The notes below the pieces were generated by a model. That model was not told the DNA's origin. It was given only the letters and a program-made list of their open reading frames with translations, and made no database searches. This document shows positions 1 to 12,792 of a DNA stretch of 64,000 bases, in pieces. Position 1 is the first letter of the stretch, and every line of letters starts with the position of its first letter. Position numbers and translations under genes: made by a program. Origin of the DNA: Volvox africanus (Eukaryota; Chlorophyta; Chlorophyceae; Chlamydomonadales; Volvocaceae); NCBI GenBank assembly GCA_030268105.1, contig BSDZ01000094.1, positions 1-64,000 of the forward strand, given 5' to 3'.

Positions 1-179
1 GGGCGGTGACTGGCTGAATAGCGCGGCACTTTACATTACGTATGTTAGGGCTCTCGTGAGAGATGTCGGTGTGGTGGCTTGCAGGTGGCTGCTGCGGCTT
101 AGGCGTGATGTTAGGCTGGGGTTTGCAGGTTTGTTAGCTTTCTCATGTACATGTTTGTTTTCGGGCACCCCCAGTTTTG

Positions 180-875
180 TATGTGGTATTCTGTGTTCTT
201 GTTATCGTACCTAAGGCTTCATGCAGTGGAGGGGAGGGGCTGTGGAGGTTTAAAACCAGCTGGTGGGCAGTCGGACTTCATCAAGTGGTATTCATAGTCA
301 GTGAGACTCCCAACTGCACACATGGTATTTGTGCCTAGCATTTAGTCACTTAGCTATGTGATATTCTGTGTTCTTTTTATCGTACCTAAGGCTTCATGCA
401 GTGGAGGGGAGGGGCTGTGGAGGGTTTAAACAGCTGGTGGGCAGCGGACTTCATCAAGTGGTATTCATAGTCAGTGAGACTCCCAACTGCACACATGGTA
501 TTTGTGCCTAGCATTTAGTCACTTAGCTATGTGATATTCTGTGTTCTTTTTATCGTACCTAAGGCTTCATGCAGTGGAGGGGGAGGGGCTGTGGAGGTTT
601 AAACAGCTGGTGGGCAGTCGGACTTCATCAAGTGGTATTCATAGTCAGTGAGACTCCCAACTGCACACATGGTATTTGTGCCTAGCATTTAGTCACTTAG
701 CTATGTGATATTCTGTGTTCTTTTTATCGTACCTAAGGCTTCATGCAGTGGAGGGGGAGGGGCTGTGGAGGTTTAAACAGCTGGTGGGCAGTCGGACTTC
801 ATCAAGTGGTATTCATAGTCAGTGAGACTCCCAACTGCACACATGGTATTTGTGCCTAGCATTTAGTCACTTAGC
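180..875 (+). repeat. 174-bp minisatellite, array 1 (4 monomers)
   Basis: Four direct copies of a 174-bp monomer containing the palindrome gtttaaac. The first monomer of every array starts with a slightly different sequence (tatgtggtatt instead of tatgtgatatt). This array has several private 1-base indels in G, A and T runs near 198, 222-245 and 400-440 that the other arrays lack, so they may be assembly errors. Confidence 0.95.
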
Positions 876-2394
876 TGTCATAGACCTGATATAGTTTTAG
901 TTGCATCGTTTCTTATCTGCCATTCATTAGTGGACCCTAACCAATAGGAGCGTGTCAAATGTGTTTGTTAGTGGATCTGAACCCTAGATGGTTGTCAACT
1001 GTTCATCATTGGATTCTGACCGATAGGAGCTTGTGAACCGTGTTTGTTAATGGATCTGATTAATGAGCTATTTAACATCCTTCTCAAGTGATTAGGCTGG
1101 TGTCATAATCTGCCATGACGACATGGCATGTGACCAGTTTATTTACAGGGGACTCTCAACTAGACATGCCTGGGACAGCACAAAGGGGGAGGGCATGCGT
1201 GCCTCTGTGGGCGTGTGTGTGCATATGCGTGTGTGCGCATGCATGTGCTGCAGGCATGTGCAATACCATGGTGTTCGAGCCTCGCAGTTGCTCACGAGTG
1301 GACGAGCAAGCAGCAGGCCTCTCCGTGACACCACATGTAAATCGTGCGATGCCTGGATGACCCTTTTGAGTGTCTCAGTCTCCCCCTGAAGCAGAACAGA
1401 GGGGTGCTTTTTAGGTGTTACACTGTGGGCGACTTGTTCTGAAAACTTGGGAAGAACTGTTTGGATTTTACTCCGCATGGAGAGCTGTATCTCCATGCAG
1501 CGCTGCACAGCCAAATTGCATTTTACTGCAGCAGGCTCTCACTAAGGTGTATGTATGTTCATACAAGGGTTCAACAATCGTTGGCATTATGACATTATGG
1601 TGCCCCAACTTGGGCGTCCATGCCCATCATGGAGATGGCACCGGAAGGCCTTCGGCGTGCTCCATCTTTATTAATTTCAGGACACGTGATAGTGTACGGC
1701 AAGCTACCGTGGGCCACAGTCCAGTGGTCGCATTATGTAAGGAATTTCAGGACTTTAGATTCCCTACTATGGGGAAGACCAGTACTATACAAGGTGATAA
1801 CCTTGCGCTCTTGGGGCCTCCGAACCGGTATTGGTGAAACACACACTTGTGCGGTGTTGATGTCTTTGAGCTTACGCGAGCTCAATTGTACCAATTGAAA
1901 TTACAGTTCAATAGGAGCTCAAGAAATCCTTTGCGATGAACCTACGTAATCTGTTGTTCCAATGTACGGCCCGAAGCCACGAACAGCGGACCGATTATGG
2001 TAATACGGGGTTCTTATCGCCACACGGAAGCGCCCCTACATTGCCATTCAAATTACTTTGCTTCAGTGTTACAACCGGATAAAGGAAAGCTGTGAAACCT
2101 TCGCCTTTAGACCTGATTATGCTCCGTCGCTCTACATAACCATAGCCCACCCTGTGTGACCCATTAACATCCTAACTAGTTATTTTAAAACCATTTTCCA
2201 TAATTGCTTTCGAATTCCTTAGAGAGACTCCAAAGAACAGGCTTTGGCCTGTCAACACAACCGTTTGCCTCTAGACAAAACCTTAGTGTCGTTTATTGAG
2301 TAATACATCTCAACGATTTGCTTAGCGATAGTGCTTCATTGGACGCTTCGATTACCGGCTCCTTGACCACGACCCGGCTGTCCAGGCGTCAGCC
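876..2394 (+). other. Upstream region of gene copy 1 (representative of all units)
   Basis: About 1.5 kb between the minisatellite and the first codon, repeated in every unit. It holds a degenerate tandem duplication with a 79-bp step (about 930-983 and 1009-1062, sharing an ATAGGAGC core and a TGTTTGTTA core). It also holds an alternating purine/pyrimidine tract rich in GTGT/GCAT near 1207-1262, and two copies of AATTTCAGGAC about 70 bp apart near 1673 and 1743. An AT-rich TATTTTAAAA stretch lies about 215 bp before the ATG and could be a core promoter element, which is a guess. Open frames here, such as 1415-1837, start at TTG and resemble nothing known, so I treat the region as non-coding promoter/5'-leader DNA. 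Confidence 0.6.
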
Positions 2395-4937
2395 ATGATC
2401 TCGCTGTTGGTGAAACTGGGCTTCAAGCCTAAGGATCGTGCTTATGAGAGGATCGACACAATCTCGGACACCAACAGCACCGCTAACGATAATGACAGCG
2501 TTATGAGCAACAGCAGCTGCCTAAATGGCAAAGCTGTAGAGCAGCCTGCAGGTGGAGTGGTCGTCACTCCTTTGCGTGAACTAATGAAGAAGTTTAGCCG
2601 CAAGTGGATTCCGACAGAAAAGGTGAATTCGTGTTGCTGTCTTTCCTGATGTTCAGTTCTAAGTAAGGCCAACTCCCATCAAGCCTGCCTTTCGTCGTCG
2701 TTTATGTTTTCTTCGATTCCGTCTTTTTTCGGTCATTCCGTGACATCCCATCCCTTCCACCTTTTCTGTCGCAGCCTCTTCAGCGGTTCGGGAAGCTCGA
2801 GGGCGAAGAATCCTTGACGTTGCAGGAGCGGTTGTCCGCGCGGCGCCTGCAAATAGCTGAGAAGGGGACTCTGCTTAAGGTCCTGCTATCCTGGGTGAGT
2901 TTGAGCTGATCAGGAGTTTGCTCCAGCAGTGGTGATGGGTGTTGAGATGCCTTGGGGGTCGCTTGTCTGACAGTCGCTCGATGTGATTGGGCCATGCGCC
3001 GACCCGCACCGCTTGCTGACTATCGACCAACGTGTCGACCCCCCGTCTTTTGCGTGCGCACAACAGAAGGGCGCGCCCGAGAATCTTCACCAGGCCGGAG
3101 CCCAACTGGAAGCCCAGCCAGTTCCAGCAGCGCAGCAGGTGGTGGGTCAGACCTGACGCCTGAGGGGGTTCCGGGAGGAGGTCGCCTTTCTCATACCAGT
3201 GCGCGGCTTGTGCTGCACTGTGTTGGTTGCAAAGTGCCTGCAGGAAAGCGCTTCTCAGGGGAGGCGAATGGGGAACATGGTTTCCGAGGGGAGGGGAGAC
3301 GGACGGAGGGAGTTGCCCGAGGGTGACACGGGGGTGGGCTCATCATACATGTCGTTATTTTGTCGTCGTTCAGATGTCGCCGAAACTAATTTGTGTACAT
3401 GCGCTTGTGTTTGGACGTCCAATACCCCCTCGGAAACACATCAAGATGCTTTCCGTGATGCAGATGTTCCATGTCTACGCACGTAAACGGTGCACTAACT
3501 GATGAAAAGCTTTTTTGTGTGTCTCGTTCTCTGCCAGCAGGAGCCGCAGCTGGAGAGTGAGGAGAACAACGTGCAGCAATGCGCGGGTGGCGTGATGGCC
3601 CCGTCGGGGTTGGCGGGAGCAGCGGCGGCCATTGAGCTAGCATATCAGCGGTAGGTGCAGTGTATAACTAGGTGTACGGCGGAGTGACGTGGTAGTGCGT
3701 GGCGGTCTGAGTACGTGGCGGCAAATGCATGAAGGAGTACGTGTTTCGGATGTGCGACTTCCTGTTTACCCGAAACCCACAATGCTGGGATCTCTTGCTT
3801 ACACCTGCAACCCCACCCATGCCTTTTCCATACAGGTTGGACGAGACCACCGAAGCTGAGGGCTTCGAGGGCTTCCAAGTCCAGGTGCGTGGGCAAGAAG
3901 TCATCGAAGCAACATAGTCTTATGTATACAAAAACCCGACAACTGCTGGATGTTCGCTCTTTTATCTGCAGGTGTCAGATTTGATTTCGCAACTCGAGAA
4001 GCTGAGGTCGGGGGCCGCCATGATGGAGGCCAGGAAGGGGGGGCCTTTCCGGGGCCTCTACAGACCTGCAGGGCAGCAGCATCACTGCCAAATTTGCCAT
4101 CATCCCTGCCGCCAGCTGTCCTGCTATGGGCGCCACGAGTCCGCCTTCTGCAGTCGAAGTCGCAGATGCTGGTGCCGCTTCCATTTTCATCAACAAGGCT
4201 GCGCAGCAACCCCAGGAGTTGTACCAACCCCTGGAGCTCACGCAGCCACCAAAACCGCACCCGAAAACCCCAGAGCGGCGTCTGCCCCCTGAGGCACGGA
4301 ACTGGGGTCTGCAGGACTGCCGGTCCTGGGCGGGGGAGCAGCATTGGTCGTCCTGGGCGGAGGTTCAGGCGTTTACCAAGACGCTTGAGCCGACCCTGGC
4401 AGAAGCCATTCGTGAAGCAAGTAAGTCTGGTGGTGTGCACGTCGCGCTCCATCTCATGCTAGCTAGGTGCATGGTTGTCATTGAGGGGTTGTCATTGTGT
4501 GAGGGGTTGTGAAAAGACACCCCTGAGTCTAGGTCTGCTGACTGGTTTGGCTCCCAAGTATCCTGTTCTATCTGCTGACTCAGCAGGCAGTGGGCCTTGC
4601 CACCTGCTGTCTGCCTGCACATCTAAGCGCAGCCCACCTTACATTAATTGATTTCTGGCACAGAGACGTTCGCTCTCCCCCACACACTTTGCCCTCTTTA
4701 GGCCTCGAGCACAATCCACTTGTTGCCTTCGGGAAGGAGCAGGCGGCAGCTCCAGCAATTTCCTATGTGCAGCTCAAGCTGATGGAGCTTTGTGGCTCCA
4801 ATCGTTGGGGGACGGCGTCCATCAAGGCCGCCTCGCTTGAGGGGCCCCGCAAGAGGCGCCCTTTCTTGGCGGCCTTCCTAAGGGCTGCCAAGGGAATCAC
4901 AGAGCCGTGTGTTCAGCGTGGGGGCATTCGGCTCTGA
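2395..4937 (+). pseudogene. Tandem orphan gene, copy 1, frameshifted in exon 6
   Basis: Same seven-exon structure as the full description given for the copy at 7595-10136. This copy has seven G at 4037-4043 where the other eight copies have six. The extra base shifts the frame after about residue 216 and brings a stop at 4290-4292, removing the Trp cluster and the C-terminal basic region. It also has private single-base changes in introns (a G lost near 3173, an A gained near 3930) and in the 3' flank (an A gained near 5149). These are all homopolymer-length changes, so the frameshift may be a sequencing or assembly error at a contig end and not true gene decay. Confidence 0.6.
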
Positions 4938-5378
4938 TCGAGCTGGGGCGGTTTTGCAGGAAGTGCACGCACTGATATGTACCTACTACCCTCCTTGCTA
5001 GCTAGCCGGATTGCTAGATGGTCATCTCGAGCCATCGATTTTGTTTGCCAAGTCGTGATGCTTAGCGTTGTTAAACACTGCACCCTTAATCGACGGTGAC
5101 GTGGTTATTAAGAAAAGAGGGACTCAAGACACCTAGAGCGGAAACTAAAGGCTCTGAGGCCTGATGGTGACCGTGACCATGGCCGTAGTAGCACCAAGGG
5201 GCGGTGACTGGCTGAATAGCGCGGCACTTTACATTACGTATGTTAGGGCTCTCGTGAGAGATGTCGGTGTGGTGGCTTGCAGGTGGCTGCTGCGGCTTAG
5301 GCGTGATGTTAGGCTGGGGTTTGCAGGTTTGGTTAGCTTTCTCATGTACATGTTTGTTTTCGGGCACCCCCAGTTTTG

Positions 5379-6074
5379 TATGTGGTATTCTGTGTTCTTT
5401 TTATCGTACCTAAGGCTTCATGCAGTGGAGGGGGAGGGGCTGTGGAGGTTTAAACAGCTGGTGGGCAGTCGGACTTCATCAAGTGGTATTCATAGTCAGT
5501 GAGACTCCCAACTGCACACATGGTATTTGTGCCTAGCATTTAGTCACTTAGCTATGTGATATTCTGTGTTCTTTTTATCGTACCTAAGGCTTCATGCAGT
5601 GGAGGGGGAGGGGCTGTGGAGGTTTAAACAGCTGGTGGGCAGTCGGACTTCATCAAGTGGTATTCATAGTCAGTGAGACTCCCAACTGCACACATGGTAT
5701 TTGTGCCTAGCATTTAGTCACTTAGCTATGTGATATTCTGTGTTCTTTTTATCGTACCTAAGGCTTCATGCAGTGGAGGGGGAGGGGCTGTGGAGGTTTA
5801 AACAGCTGGTGGGCAGTCCGACTTCATCAAGTGGTATTCATAGTCAGTGAGACTCCCAACTGCACACATGGTATTTGTGCCTAGCATTTAGTCACTTAGC
5901 TATGTGATATTCTGTGTTCTTTTTATCGTACCTAAGGCTTCATGCAGTGGAGGGGGAGGGGCTGTGGAGGTTTAAACAGCTGGTGGGCAGTCGGACTTCA
6001 TCAAGTGGTATTCATAGTCAGTGAGACTCCCAACTGCACACATGGTATTTGTGCCTAGCATTTAGTCACTTAGC
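5379..6074 (+). repeat. 174-bp minisatellite, array 2 (4 monomers)
   Basis: Four direct 174-bp monomers, total 696 bp. The third monomer carries a gtccgac variant near 5816 in place of gtcggac; arrays 3, 4, 7 and 8 have the same variant at the same place. Confidence 0.96.
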
Positions 6075-7594
6075 TGTCATAGACCTGATATAGTTTTAGT
6101 TGCATCGTTTCTTATCTGCCATTCATTAGTGGACCCTAACCAATAGGAGCGTGTCAAATGTGTTTGTTAGTGGATCTGAACCCTAGATGGTTGTCAACTG
6201 TTCATCATTGGATTCTATCCGATAGGAGCTTGTGAACCGTGTTTGTTAATGGATCTGATTAATGAGCTATTTAACATCCTTCTCAAGTGATTAGGCTGGT
6301 GTCATAATCTGCCATGACGACATGGCATGTGACCAGTTTATTTACAGGGGACTCTCAACTAGACATGCCTGGGACAGCACAAAGGGGGAGGGCATGCGTG
6401 CCTCTGTGGGCGTGTGTGTGCATATGCGTGTGTGCGCATGCATGTGCTGCAGGCATGTGCAATACCATGGTGTTCGAGCCTCGCAGTTGCTCACGAGTGG
6501 ACGAGCAAGCAGCAGGCCTCTCCGTGACACCACATGTAAATCGTGCGATGCCTGGATGACCCTTTTTGAGTGTCTCAGTCTCCCCCTGAAGCAGAACAGA
6601 GGGGTGCTTTTTAGGTGTTACACTGTGGGCGACTTGTTCTGAAAACTTGGGAAGAACTGTTTGGATTTTACTCCGCATGGAGAGCTGTATCTCCATGCAG
6701 CGCTGCACAGCCAAATTGCATTTTACTGCAGCAGGCTCTCACTAAGGTGTATGTATGTTCATACAAGGGTTCAACAATCGTTGGCATTATGACATTATGG
6801 TGCCCCAACTTGGGCGTCCATGCCCATCATGGAGATGGCACCGGAAGGCCTTCGGCGTGCTCCATCTTTATTAATTTCAGGACACGTGATAGTGTACGGC
6901 AAGCTACCGTGGGCCACAGTCCAGTGGTCGCATTATGTAAGGAATTTCAGGACTTTAGATTCCCTACTATGGGGAAGACCAGTACTATACAAGGTGATAA
7001 CCTTGCGCTCTTGGGGCCTCCGAACCGGTATTGGTGAAACACACACTTGTGCGGTGTTGATGTCTTTGAGCTTACGCGAGCTCAATTGTACCAATTGAAA
7101 TTACAGTTCAATAGGAGCTCAAGAAATCCTTTGCGATGAACCTACGTAATCTGTTGTTCCAATGTACGGCCCGAAGCCACGAACAGCGGACCGATTATGG
7201 TAATACGGGGTTCTTATCGCCACACGGAAGCGCCCCTACATTGCCATTCAAATTACTTTGCTTCAGTGTTACAACCGGATAAAGGAAAGCTGTGAAACCT
7301 TCGCCTTTAGACCTGATTATGCTCCGTCGCTCTACATAACCATAGCCCACCCTGTGTGACCCATTAACATCCTAACTAGTTATTTTAAAACCATTTTCCA
7401 TAATTGCTTTCGAATTCCTTAGAGAGACTCCAAAGAACAGGCTTTGGCCTGTCAACACAACCGTTTGCCTCTAGACAAAACCTTAGTGTCGTTTATTGAG
7501 TAATACATCTCAACGATTTGCTTAGCGATAGTGCTTCATTGGACGCTTCGATTACCGGCTCCTTGACCACGACCCGGCTGTCCAGGCGTCAGCC

Positions 7595-10136
7595 ATGATC
7601 TCGCTGTTGGTGAAACTGGGCTTCAAGCCTAAGGATCGTGCTTATGAGAGGATCGACACAATCTCGGACACCAACAGCACCGCTAACGATAATGACAGCG
7701 TTATGAGCAACAGCAGCTGCCTAAATGGCAAAGCTGTAGAGCAGCCTGCAGGTGGAGTGGTCGTCACTCCTTTGCGTGAACTAATGAAGAAGTTTAGCCG
7801 CAAGTGGATTCCGACAGAAAAGGTGAATTCGTGTTGCTGTCTTTCCTGATGTTCAGTTCTAAGTAAGGCCAACTCCCATCAAGCCTGCCTTTCGTCGTCG
7901 TTTATGTTTTCTTCGATTCCGTCTTTTTTCGGTCATTCCGTGACATCCCATCCCTTCCACCTTTTCTGTCGCAGCCTCTTCAGCGGTTCGGGAAGCTCGA
8001 GGGCGAAGAATCCTTGACGTTGCAGGAGCGGTTGTCCGCGCGGCGCCTGCAAATAGCTGAGAAGGGGACTCTGCTTAAGGTCCTGCTATCCTGGGTGAGT
8101 TTGAGCTGATCAGGAGTTTGCTCCAGCAGTGGTGATGGGTGTTGAGATGCCTTGGGGGTCGCTTGTCTGACAGTCGCTCGATGTGATTGGGCCATGCGCC
8201 GACCCGCACCGCTTGCTGACTATCGACCAACGTGTCGACCCCCCGTCTTTTGCGTGCGCACAACAGAAGGGCGCGCCCGAGAATCTTCACCAGGCCGGAG
8301 CCCAACTGGAAGCCCAGCCAGTTCCAGCAGCGCAGCAGGTGGTGGGTCAGACCTGACGCCTGAGGGGGTTCCGGGGAGGAGGTCGCCTTTCTCATACCAG
8401 TGCGCGGCTTGTGCTGCACTGTGTTGGTTGCAAAGTGCCTGCAGGAAAGCGCTTCTCAGGGGAGGCGAATGGGGAACATGGTTTCCGAGGGGAGGGGAGA
8501 CGGACGGAGGGAGTTGCCCGAGGGTGACACGGGGGTGGGCTCATCATACATGTCGTTATTTTGTCGTCGTTCAGATGTCGCCGAAACTAATTTGTGTACA
8601 TGCGCTTGTGTTTGGACGTCCAATACCCCCTCGGAAACACATCAAGATGCTTTCCGTGATGCAGATGTTCCATGTCTACGCACGTAAACGGTGCACTAAC
8701 TGATGAAAAGCTTTTTTGTGTGTCTCGTTCTCTGCCAGCAGGAGCCGCAGCTGGAGAGTGAGGAGAACAACGTGCAGCAATGCGCGGGTGGCGTGATGGC
8801 CCCGTCGGGGTTGGCGGGAGCAGCGGCGGCCATTGAGCTAGCATATCAGCGGTAGGTGCAGTGTATAACTAGGTGTACGGCGGAGTGACGTGGTAGTGCG
8901 TGGCGGTCTGAGTACGTGGCGGCAAATGCATGAAGGAGTACGTGTTTCGGATGTGCGACTTCCTGTTTACCCGAAACCCACAATGCTGGGATCTCTTGCT
9001 TACACCTGCAACCCCACCCATGCCTTTTCCATACAGGTTGGACGAGACCACCGAAGCTGAGGGCTTCGAGGGCTTCCAAGTCCAGGTGCGTGGGCAAGAA
9101 GTCATCGAAGCAACATAGTCTTATGTATACAAAACCCGACAACTGCTGGATGTTCGCTCTTTTATCTGCAGGTGTCAGATTTGATTTCGCAACTCGAGAA
9201 GCTGAGGTCGGGGGCCGCCATGATGGAGGCCAGGAAGGGGGGCCTTTCCGGGGCCTCTACAGACCTGCAGGGCAGCAGCATCACTGCCAAATTTGCCATC
9301 ATCCCTGCCGCCAGCTGTCCTGCTATGGGCGCCACGAGTCCGCCTTCTGCAGTCGAAGTCGCAGATGCTGGTGCCGCTTCCATTTTCATCAACAAGGCTG
9401 CGCAGCAACCCCAGGAGTTGTACCAACCCCTGGAGCTCACGCAGCCACCAAAACCGCACCCGAAAACCCCAGAGCGGCGTCTGCCCCCTGAGGCACGGAA
9501 CTGGGGTCTGCAGGACTGCCGGTCCTGGGCGGGGGAGCAGCATTGGTCGTCCTGGGCGGAGGTTCAGGCGTTTACCAAGACGCTTGAGCCGACCCTGGCA
9601 GAAGCCATTCGTGAAGCAAGTAAGTCTGGTGGTGTGCACGTCGCGCTCCATCTCATGCTAGCTAGGTGCATGGTTGTCATTGAGGGGTTGTCATTGTGTG
9701 AGGGGTTGTGAAAAGACACCCCTGAGTCTAGGTCTGCTGACTGGTTTGGCTCCCAAGTATCCTGTTCTATCTGCTGACTCAGCAGGCAGTGGGCCTTGCC
9801 ACCTGCTGTCTGCCTGCACATCTAAGCGCAGCCCACCTTACATGAATTGATTTCTGGCACAGAGACGTTCGCTCTCCCCCACACACTTTGCCCTCTTTAG
9901 GCCTCGAGCACAATCCACTTGTTGCCTTCGGGAAGGAGCAGGCGGCAGCTCCAGCAATTTCCTATGTGCAGCTCAAGCTGATGGAGCTTTGTGGCTCCAA
10001 TCGTTGGGGGACGGCGTCCATCAAGGCCGCCTCGCTTGAGGGGCCCCGCAAGAGGCGCCCTTTCTTGGCGGCCTTCCTAAGGGCTGCCAAGGGAATCACA
10101 GAGCCGTGTGTTCAGCGTGGGGGCATTCGGCTCTGA
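7595..10136 (+). CDS. Tandem orphan gene, copy 2 (reference copy), ~420 aa, seven exons
   Basis: Family not recognised. Exons by splice sites and continuous phase: 7595-7822, 7975-8094, 8267-8338, 8742-8851, 9037-9085, 9172-9619, 9901-10136. They total 1,263 bp, or 420 residues plus TGA. Two junctions are ambiguous but in frame: the exon 3 donor could be 3 bp later and the exon 4 acceptor 3 bp earlier. Residues 24-42 are Ser/Asn/Asp-rich and probably disordered. Residues 85-115 and 194-215 are probable amphipathic helices. Residues 270-300 are Pro/Gln-rich. Four Trp lie at 304, 312, 318 and 321, and RKRR at 392-395 could be a nuclear localisation signal. No signal peptide, transmembrane segment or catalytic motif is visible. 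The coherent introns and phases argue for a real gene; its function is unknown. Confidence 0.8.
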
Positions 10137-10576
10137 TCGAGCTGGGGCGGTTTTGCAGGAAGTGCACGCACTGATATGTACCTACTACCCTCCTTGCTAG
10201 CTAGCCGGATTGCTAGATGGTCATCTCGAGCCATCGATTTTGTTTGCCAAGTCGTGATGCTTAGCGTTGTTAAACACTGCACCCTTAATCGACGGTGACG
10301 TGGTTATTAAGAAAAGAGGGACTCAAGACACCTAGAGCGGAACTAAAGGCTCTGAGGCCTGATGGTGACCGTGACCATGGCCGTAGTAGCACCAAGGGGC
10401 GGTGACTGGCTGAATAGCGCGGCACTTTACATTACGTATGTTAGGGCTCTCGTGAGAGATGTCGGTGTGGTGGCTTGCAGGTGGCTGCTGCGGCTTAGGC
10501 GTGATGTTAGGCTGGGGTTTGCAGGTTTGGTTAGCTTTCTCATGTACATGTTTGTTTTCGGGCACCCCCAGTTTTG
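10137..10576 (+). other. 3' flank of gene copy 2 (representative)
   Basis: About 440 bp between the stop codon and the next minisatellite, present in every unit. It includes a GCTAGCTAGC stretch near 10196-10206. Some copies carry an extra C in the GAGATGTCGG/GAGATGTCCGG site near 10460, which separates two unit haplotypes. I see no gene and no clear TGTAA algal polyadenylation signal. Confidence 0.5.
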
Positions 10577-11272
10577 TATGTGGTATTCTGTGTTCTTTTT
10601 ATCGTACCTAAGGCTTCATGCAGTGGAGGGGGAGGGGCTGTGGAGGTTTAAACAGCTGGTGGGCAGTCGGACTTCATCAAGTGGTATTCATAGTCAGTGA
10701 GACTCCCAACTGCACACATGGTATTTGTGCCTAGCATTTAGTCACTTAGCTATGTGATATTCTGTGTTCTTTTTATCGTACCTAAGGCTTCATGCAGTGG
10801 AGGGGGAGGGGCTGTGGAGGTTTAAACAGCTGGTGGGCAGTCGGACTTCATCAAGTGGTATTCATAGTCAGTGAGACTCCCAACTGCACACATGGTATTT
10901 GTGCCTAGCATTTAGTCACTTAGCTATGTGATATTCTGTGTTCTTTTTATCGTACCTAAGGCTTCATGCAGTGGAGGGGGAGGGGCTGTGGAGGTTTAAA
11001 CAGCTGGTGGGCAGTCCGACTTCATCAAGTGGTATTCATAGTCAGTGAGACTCCCAACTGCACACATGGTATTTGTGCCTAGCATTTAGTCACTTAGCTA
11101 TGTGATATTCTGTGTTCTTTTTATCGTACCTAAGGCTTCATGCAGTGGAGGGGGAGGGGCTGTGGAGGTTTAAACAGCTGGTGGGCAGTCGGACTTCATC
11201 AAGTGGTATTCATAGTCAGTGAGACTCCCAACTGCACACATGGTATTTGTGCCTAGCATTTAGTCACTTAGC
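10577..11272 (+). repeat. 174-bp minisatellite, array 3 (4 monomers)
   Basis: Four direct 174-bp monomers (696 bp) with the gtccgac variant in the third monomer, near 11016. Confidence 0.96.
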
Positions 11273-12792
11273 TGTCATAGACCTGATATAGTTTTAGTTG
11301 CATCGTTTCTTATCTGCCATTCATTAGTGGACCCTAACCAATAGGAGCGTGTCAAATGTGTTTGTTAGTGGATCTGAACCCTAGATGGTTGTCAACTGTT
11401 CATCATTGGATTCTATCCGATAGGAGCTTGTGAACCGTGTTTGTTAATGGATCTGATTAATGAGCTATTTAACATCCTTCTCAAGTGATTAGGCTGGTGT
11501 CATAATCTGCCATGACGACATGGCATGTGACCAGTTTATTTACAGGGGACTCTCAACTAGACATGCCTGGGACAGCACAAAGGGGGAGGGCATGCGTGCC
11601 TCTGTGGGCGTGTGTGTGCATATGCGTGTGTGCGCATGCATGTGCTGCAGGCATGTGCAATACCATGGTGTTCGAGCCTCGCAGTTGCTCACGAGTGGAC
11701 GAGCAAGCAGCAGGCCTCTCCGTGACACCACATGTAAATCGTGCGATGCCTGGATGACCCTTTTTGAGTGTCTCAGTCTCCCCCTGAAGCAGAACAGAGG
11801 GGTGCTTTTTAGGTGTTACACTGTGGGCGACTTGTTCTGAAAACTTGGGAAGAACTGTTTGGATTTTACTCCGCATGGAGAGCTGTATCTCCATGCAGCG
11901 CTGCACAGCCAAATTGCATTTTACTGCAGCAGGCTCTCACTAAGGTGTATGTATGTTCATACAAGGGTTCAACAATCGTTGGCATTATGACATTATGGTG
12001 CCCCAACTTGGGCGTCCATGCCCATCATGGAGATGGCACCGGAAGGCCTTCGGCGTGCTCCATCTTTATTAATTTCAGGACACGTGATAGTGTACGGCAA
12101 GCTACCGTGGGCCACAGTCCAGTGGTCGCATTATGTAAGGAATTTCAGGACTTTAGATTCCCTACTATGGGGAAGACCAGTACTATACAAGGTGATAACC
12201 TTGCGCTCTTGGGGCCTCCGAACCGGTATTGGTGAAACACACACTTGTGCGGTGTTGATGTCTTTGAGCTTACGCGAGCTCAATTGTACCAATTGAAATT
12301 ACAGTTCAATAGGAGCTCAAGAAATCCTTTGCGATGAACCTACGTAATCTGTTGTTCCAATGTACGGCCCGAAGCCACGAACAGCGGACCGATTATGGTA
12401 ATACGGGGTTCTTATCGCCACACGGAAGCGCCCCTACATTGCCATTCAAATTACTTTGCTTCAGTGTTACAACCGGATAAAGGAAAGCTGTGAAACCTTC
12501 GCCTTTAGACCTGATTATGCTCCGTCGCTCTACATAACCATAGCCCACCCTGTGTGACCCATTAACATCCTAACTAGTTATTTTAAAACCATTTTCCATA
12601 ATTGCTTTCGAATTCCTTAGAGAGACTCCAAAGAACAGGCTTTGGCCTGTCAACACAACCGTTTGCCTCTAGACAAAACCTTAGTGTCGTTTATTGAGTA
12701 ATACATCTCAACGATTTGCTTAGCGATAGTGCTTCATTGGACGCTTCGATTACCGGCTCCTTGACCACGACCCGGCTGTCCAGGCGTCAGCC

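Noticed and set aside
6615..7037. 140-codon open frame upstream of each gene copy
   Set aside because: It begins at TTG, resembles no family and has no intron context. Conservation among near-identical units carries no information.
9175..9651. 158-codon antisense open frame repeated in most units
   Set aside because: It lies opposite exon 6 of the well-supported sense gene, and its repetition only reflects identity of the units.
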